A stretch of DNA of 64,000 nt. It comes from Podospora bellae-mahoneyi. Lineage: Eukaryota; Ascomycota; Sordariomycetes; Sordariales; Podosporaceae. Positions 59,708 to 64,000 of the stretch are shown one piece after another. The notes below the pieces were generated by a model, which saw nothing but the letters and a program-made list of their open reading frames with translations, had not been told where the DNA came from and ran no database searches. The position numbers were made by a program, and so were the translations under genes. The stretch's first letter is position 1; every line of letters begins with the position of its first letter. The DNA lies in contig NC_085882.1 in NCBI RefSeq assembly GCF_035222275.1, positions 1,247,501 to 1,311,500 on the forward strand, written 5' to 3'.

Positions 59708-60290
59708 CTACAACTTCGGAGCAGGATCAATATTAACCTTCCCATGCTCACACACAGCCACGACCGCCCCGTTGTCCTTCCGCTTCATCACACCCCTCAA
59801 GGTAGCCATCTTCGCCCCGATCTGCAAGATGTCACACTCAATCAAGACCTCGGTGCCGACCGGGGCTGGACGAAGATAGGTGGTGTTCAACGTCCGGGAT
59901 ACCCCCAGATACTGCCAGAACCCGGGCTTGGACACAAGGGCGGTGGCGGTGGAGGTGCAAAAGTCAAAGAGGGTTGCCGTGCAGCCTCCGTGGAGGTTGT
60001 TGAGGCGGTTGCAGTGCTGGGGCTCGACGGTGAAGCTGAAGAGGACTTTGGGGTGGGGTTGTTCGTCTGAGGCGGAGACGAGTTTGAGGTTGGGAAAGAA
60101 GGAGTTGGTCCATTCCTGGGAGGGGTGGTTAATAAATATATACTAGGGATGCCAGGGGGAAACATACCTCGTCTTCCTTGTTGATGGCTTTTTGAGAAAA
60201 GGTCTCGATGAGAGCCCTGACTCTGGCCTCGCCCTTGAGGTTGAGGTAGTCTTGGTCGTGTTCCCAGGCGCCGCTTTTGTCTTTGGACAT
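59708..60290 (-). CDS. hotdog-fold acyl-CoA thioesterase (4HBT/PaaI-like)
   Basis: Two exons, 60290-60168 and 60115-59708, with a 52-nt intron (GTATGT donor, CCCAG acceptor), giving 176 residues. The chain starts MSKDKSGAWEHDQDYLN. The hotdog core has the active-site motif NLHGGCTATLFDFCTSTA, then LGVSRTLNTTYLRPAPVG and GKVNIDPAPKL at the C-terminus. This matches the Acot13/PaaI-like thioesterases that hydrolyse acyl-CoA or aryl-CoA esters. No targeting peptide is evident. Substrate is unknown. The 5' half is C-rich and the 3' half G-rich on the coding strand. Confidence 0.85.
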
Positions 60291-60823
60291 GGTGATGAGT
60301 GGCTAGGGGGTTGAGATCCAGGCGTGGGTTAGGGTTGCAGGGCTGAGGAAGGTAATGCGGTTGGCTGCAACTAACACCGAAGAATAGAGTAACAGTCGGA
60401 TGTCACGTATGAGTTTACAGATCGAATCTAGACCGACCTGAATGAAGAACAGGCACACCAAACAACGTCCACGTCCAACAACACATGCAACACACCGGGC
60501 TCATCTGGGGCTTAAAAGGATGTATGGGATTCCCCGCGTATTTCCCATCTCTAGCCCCTGCTTTTCAGGTGGAGGCTACCCCAACTGCACCACTGCGAAA
60601 TCCGAACCTGGGGAAACGTGCCTCGGCAAATCGCGTCAGGAACCCCTGCCCGCTACCGCTAGCTTAAACATGCTTAACCGCACCAACCCTTGTCGGTGAT
60701 CGCATCCGTCGCAATCACATTCAAATCTTGAGATCTCATCTACACATCACATATGCGCCAACCATCACAACCCCGTTGACCATCTTCAACACGATTCAGT
60801 GCATCCCGGAGAACAGACCTAAA
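60291..60823. other. divergent intergenic region
   Basis: A 533-bp promoter region shared by the thioesterase (minus) and PEX12 (plus). No feature recognised beyond short open frames. Confidence 0.6.
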
Positions 60824-62170
60824 ATGGAGTTCGTCACCGCCCTCCGCGGTTCCTTCGACCCAGGCAAACCCTCCCTCTTCGAGCTTCTCTCAGAACAACA
60901 ACTCTCCTCCCTCCTCCCCCCAACCCTCCGCTACCTCCTCACCCTCCTCACCCACCGCTACCCCCGCCACCTCCTCCGCGCCCTCAACTCCTTCGACGAG
61001 CTCTACGCCCTCCTCTCCCTCCTGATAGAGCGCCACTACCTCCTCACCCGCCAGGGCTCCTTCACCGAGAACTTCTACGGCCTCAAACGCGAGCGCGCCC
61101 TCACGTCCGAAATCCCCCGCGCCTCCACCCACGCCCCCCAAATCGTGCGGGAAGCCCTAGCCCTCAGGACAAAAGACGTTTACAAGAACCTCTTCGTCAT
61201 AGTCCTCATCCCCTACCTCAAAAGGAAACTAGATGAAGCCCACGAGGTCGACGCCCCTAGGGCCTTGCTCGGAGCAGCCTACAACGCCCCCCCATCACCC
61301 AGCGCTCCCCTCAAGGAAAAACTGGGTTATTACTACAAAATCTTCCTCAGGAAAATCTACCCGACAATCAACATGACCTACCACCTCTCCATCCTCGCCT
61401 TCTCCCTGGGGTACCTCTTTGACAACACGAAATACTCCTCCCCCTTCCTGTGGCTCATCGGCACAAGAATCCGCCGTATGGGACCGGCAGATTACAAGGC
61501 GATAGAGGAGTGGGAAAAGGTCCTCCCCGCGGATGGGACCAGATCGAGGTCAATCTTCCAGAGACTGCTCTCCTCCCTTTCCTTGGTGCTACCGACTAGT
61601 ATCTTTGCGCTCAAGTTTCTGGAGTGGTGGTACTCGTCGGATTTTGCAAAGCAGCTCTCTAGGAAGGCGGCCGAGTCGCTCCAGCTTCCACCGCCGGGGA
61701 TGACCACCACGCCCAAATCTGTCTCCCCAATGAAACAGCCACCTCCCTCCCTCTCTGAGTCGTCCGACACCCCCCCAGCAGAGGAAGAGTGGCTCGAACA
61801 ACTTGCCTCCTCTGCCCCCGTCGCGTCGTCGTCCCTCTTGCCTATTTTCACCGCTGCTGCCATCCCAAGAGAGGAAGATGACGATGGTGAGGAGGACAAA
61901 AAACGGCAGGAGGAAGATAGCAGTCTGTGTCCGATCTGCCAGGAAGAAATCACCACGCCGACCGCGTGCCAGACGGGGATTGTTTACTGTTACGGCTGCA
62001 TTCACAAGTGGATCTCTGGTGCGAATCCGCATCAGGAGAGGTTTATGGAGAGGGTTGAGAAAGCACTTGGAGGGAGCAGCAGGAAGTGGGAGAGTGGGGA
62101 GGGGAGGTGCGCTGTTACGGGGAGGAGGGTGTTGGGTGGGGTGGAGGGGTTGAGAAGGGTTATGGTATAA
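60824..62170 (+). CDS. pex12: peroxisome biogenesis RING protein PEX12
   Basis: A single exon of 448 residues. The ATG at 60824 gives [22 protein letters not shown], the conserved Pex12 start; the open frame continues upstream to 60728 but is not needed. The N-terminal Pex2/Pex12 domain includes [20 protein letters not shown] and several hydrophobic helices of the membrane part. After a Ser/Pro/Glu-rich linker comes the degenerate RING ([37 protein letters not shown]), with fewer metal ligands than a canonical RING, as known for PEX12. By family it forms the retrotranslocation channel and ubiquitin ligase with PEX2 and PEX10 that recycles PEX5. Codons are C-rich in the first half and G-rich at the end. 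Confidence 0.93.
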   Translation: MEFVTALRGSFDPGKPSLFELLSEQQLSSLLPPTLRYLLTLLTHRYPRHLLRALNSFDELYALLSLLIERHYLLTRQGSFTENFYGLKRERALTSEIPRASTHAPQIVREALALRTKDVYKNLFVIVLIPYLKRKLDEAHEVDAPRALLGAAYNAPPSPSAPLKEKLGYYYKIFLRKIYPTINMTYHLSILAFSLGYLFDNTKYSSPFLWLIGTRIRRMGPADYKAIEEWEKVLPADGTRSRSIFQRLLSSLSLVLPTSIFALKFLEWWYSSDFAKQLSRKAAESLQLPPPGMTTTPKSVSPMKQPPPSLSESSDTPPAEEEWLEQLASSAPVASSSLLPIFTAAAIPREEDDDGEEDKKRQEEDSSLCPICQEEITTPTACQTGIVYCYGCIHKWISGANPHQERFMERVEKALGGSSRKWESGEGRCAVTGRRVLGGVEGLRRVMV

Positions 62171-63011
62171 CTGAAGAACGAGGGGGGAGGGGAGTGTATA
62201 TCTATCTTGTGTGTGAGTGTGTATGACCAAGAGATGGAGATGGGAAAGTATTGATAATTATGTACATCTAATGATGGTGGTGATAGTGGTGATAGTGGTG
62301 ATAGTGATGGTGGTGATAGTGGTGGTGGGGGTGGTGGTAGTGGACTGTTAACGAGTGGTGTAACATAGAAGCATGATAGAGCGTTTAATTCACTTTACAT
62401 ACATACAATCATACCTCCTCATGTCCTAGCCACCCAGAGCAAACACCCCTTCACCGGTGTGGCTTTCCTCTCCAGATCCCAACCCCAACAGCGTCATCTC
62501 CGTCCCACAAACTCCCTGCACAGTACCAAGCACAGCATCCCCATGCGCGTATCATCTCAAGACAAACATGAACACACCCGTACACACAAACCTGCTGTAC
62601 CACTCGCTTCAGAACAAGACAATGACGATATCGGGACAAGGTTTTTATTTGTTTGTTATTAGGGCTGAGTAAATTAATATTCTTCCTATCTACAACAAGG
62701 TAGTGGTTGAGAAGCGATGAGGTATCGTTATTTCTGCGATCCCCACAGCAGTCATCATACAGATCTAGGTTAAAAATGCAACCTTCTCCCGTGTTTAAAT
62801 CTTTACTTGTTCCTCTTCGCCACGGCTGTATGTCCCCATGGCCTTGTACTTCCGGTATAATCGCTCCCCTGATCTTTCCCATCGTACACGTAAAAGTAAA
62901 TCCTCAAGAAAGACAGCCTTCCAAACGCCACGGACGCCGCAGCCAATGCCAACTCCTGTAAAATATAAGACCGTAGTGTTCGTTTGACATGATTAGAAAA
63001 GCTTCAGAGCC
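62171..63011. other. convergent intergenic region
   Basis: An 841-bp gap between the PEX12 and MFS gene 3' ends. It contains the GATAGTGGT tandem repeat (62270-62345). No gene seen. Confidence 0.6.
62270..62345. repeat. GATAGTGGT 9-bp tandem repeat
   Basis: Repeated GTGGTGATA units, perfect at first and then decaying into GGTGGT, about 100 bp past the PEX12 stop. Confidence 0.85.
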
Positions 63012-64000
63012 TTAAAGGGCAGCTTTTGTTGTGGGGACAGCCCCCTCGATTACTGCCGTGTCTTTTTCGCTCTTGGGTTCGTCAGGCTTCTGCTGCGAGA
63101 TGCTATCCCGTCCTAAGGAAGATGACTTGCTGTGGCGCTTGAGAGCGTCGGTTCCCTTCTCTGTTGCTGTGGCAGATAGGACGGGTCCCTCGTTGGCTCC
63201 TTGTGCTGGCCGATCTGCTGCCTGGCCTGGGCCTTCTGGACATCCGGGGCCCTGCTTCTTCTTGATGCTGACCCACTCCATGCCAAATGCCATAAGCAAG
63301 GCGACCAGCACCACTCCGAGTGCTGCCAGGAATATGTGTCTGCATGCGAATTCGTAGGCGTCTACTACTTGAGACCTGTACTCGGGCCCTACTCTGTCAA
63401 TGAGATGTGTGGCGCCTTCGGTCACAATGATCCTGGATCCGCCAATGCCAGGGATATCCTGCAACTGGGACACGAGAATGTTGCTGAGAATTGTTTGCCC
63501 GACCGAGGTGAAGACGGCACCACCCAACTGCTGTACGAAAAAGTTGATGGCAATTCCCGCCGGCATATCTTGCTTGGAGAGCACCGCCTGGACAGCAAGA
63601 CCGCTAGTCTGCATGCCGAAGCCCACGCCAAAACCAGCCAGGAACTGGTAGGCAATCCAGTGAGATGAAGGACTGTCCTCTGTGAGGGTGCTGAGAAGGC
63701 CCTCACCGATCGACATCAAAATGGGCGCCACGATCATGGACGGCACATAGTAGCCAATTGCCTGGGTGGCAAACCCGGAGCCTATGCTGGAGAAGACCAA
63801 GCTGAGCACCAGTGGCACAGTGTAGATTCCCGACTTTATCGGATCGACTTGCTTAACCGTTTGAACTAGTATCATGTCAGCACAACTCCCAAAGCTGGAC
63901 CGAATGACAACCTACACCAGATTGGCACATAGTACACCAGCATTAGCATGGATCCTGATAGGAAGAATGTATAGAGGGTGCCAAAGAACACACTCCTCTG
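63012..64000 (-). CDS. MFS transporter, DHA2 (14-TM) type, 5' partial
   Basis: The gene runs off the right edge. The last exon is 63865-63012; an upstream exon ends at 63916, with a 51-nt intron (GTAGGT donor, GCTGAC branch, CTAG acceptor). Visible landmarks are VPIWFQTVKQVDPIKSGI across the splice, GFGVGFGMQTSGLAVQAVL, GIAINFFVQQLGGAVFTSVG and a last membrane helix (HIFLAALGVVLVALLMAF). These fit the DHA2 multidrug/toxin proton antiporters, which in fungi often export azoles, mycotoxins or siderophores. The ~100-residue cytosolic tail is hydrophilic and ends TTKAAL. Substrate is unknown, and no biosynthetic cluster is visible beside it in the window. Confidence 0.88.

Noticed and set aside
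63012-64000. Secondary-metabolite cluster around the DHA2 transporter
   Set aside because: The visible neighbours are PEX12, a thioesterase of the PaaI type and a glucoamylase; no synthase or tailoring enzyme is present in the window.

Overview
The window is nuclear DNA of a filamentous ascomycete, most likely a Sordariomycete and probably Sordariales. The signs are short spliceosomal introns of about 50-100 nt with GTNNGT donors, CTRAC/CTGAC branch points and AG acceptors, CT-rich gene leaders, dense genes on both strands, and protein families such as Msb2 mucins, GH15-CBM20 glucoamylase, Zn(II)2Cys6 and C2H2-plus-fungal_trans regulators. I count 18 protein genes, two of them cut by the window ends. 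I found no tRNA, rRNA, CRISPR array, intact or obvious decayed transposon, or secondary-metabolite cluster. Exon boundaries were set by hand from splice consensus, reading phase and the expected protein family.

Left part (1-24 kb): a transglutaminase-like, proline-rich Cyk3-type protein (5' end off-window); an Ecm4-type glutathionyl-hydroquinone reductase with a mitochondrial presequence; 3-isopropylmalate dehydratase (leu1); a large disordered protein with two C-terminal membrane segments; a Zn2Cys6 regulator whose metal-binding motif is completed by a 3-nt microexon; an orphan disordered protein with an in-frame TAG; ubiquitin E1 (uba1); and FKBP12.

Middle (24-47 kb): 8.5 kb without a recognisable gene leads into the signalling mucin msb2. 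Then come an MFS transporter of the allantoate-permease type, an F-box protein and a C2H2 plus fungal_trans regulator. Right part (47-64 kb): 5.4 kb without a gene, a SAP30-like Sin3-binding protein, the mitochondrial DnaJ mdj1, a secreted glucoamylase, a hotdog-fold thioesterase, the peroxin PEX12, and a DHA2-type MFS transporter running off the right edge.

The genes are a mixed housekeeping and regulatory set, not one pathway. The most notable signals are structural. Many genes switch on the coding strand from C-rich codons near the 5' end to G-rich codons near the 3' end. A palindromic TACCTAGGTA-like word recurs in intergenic DNA. The Zn2Cys6 gene needs a 3-nt exon. The ecm4 start region looks built to make a mitochondrial and a cytosolic form. 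I did not find a convincing new multi-gene system.
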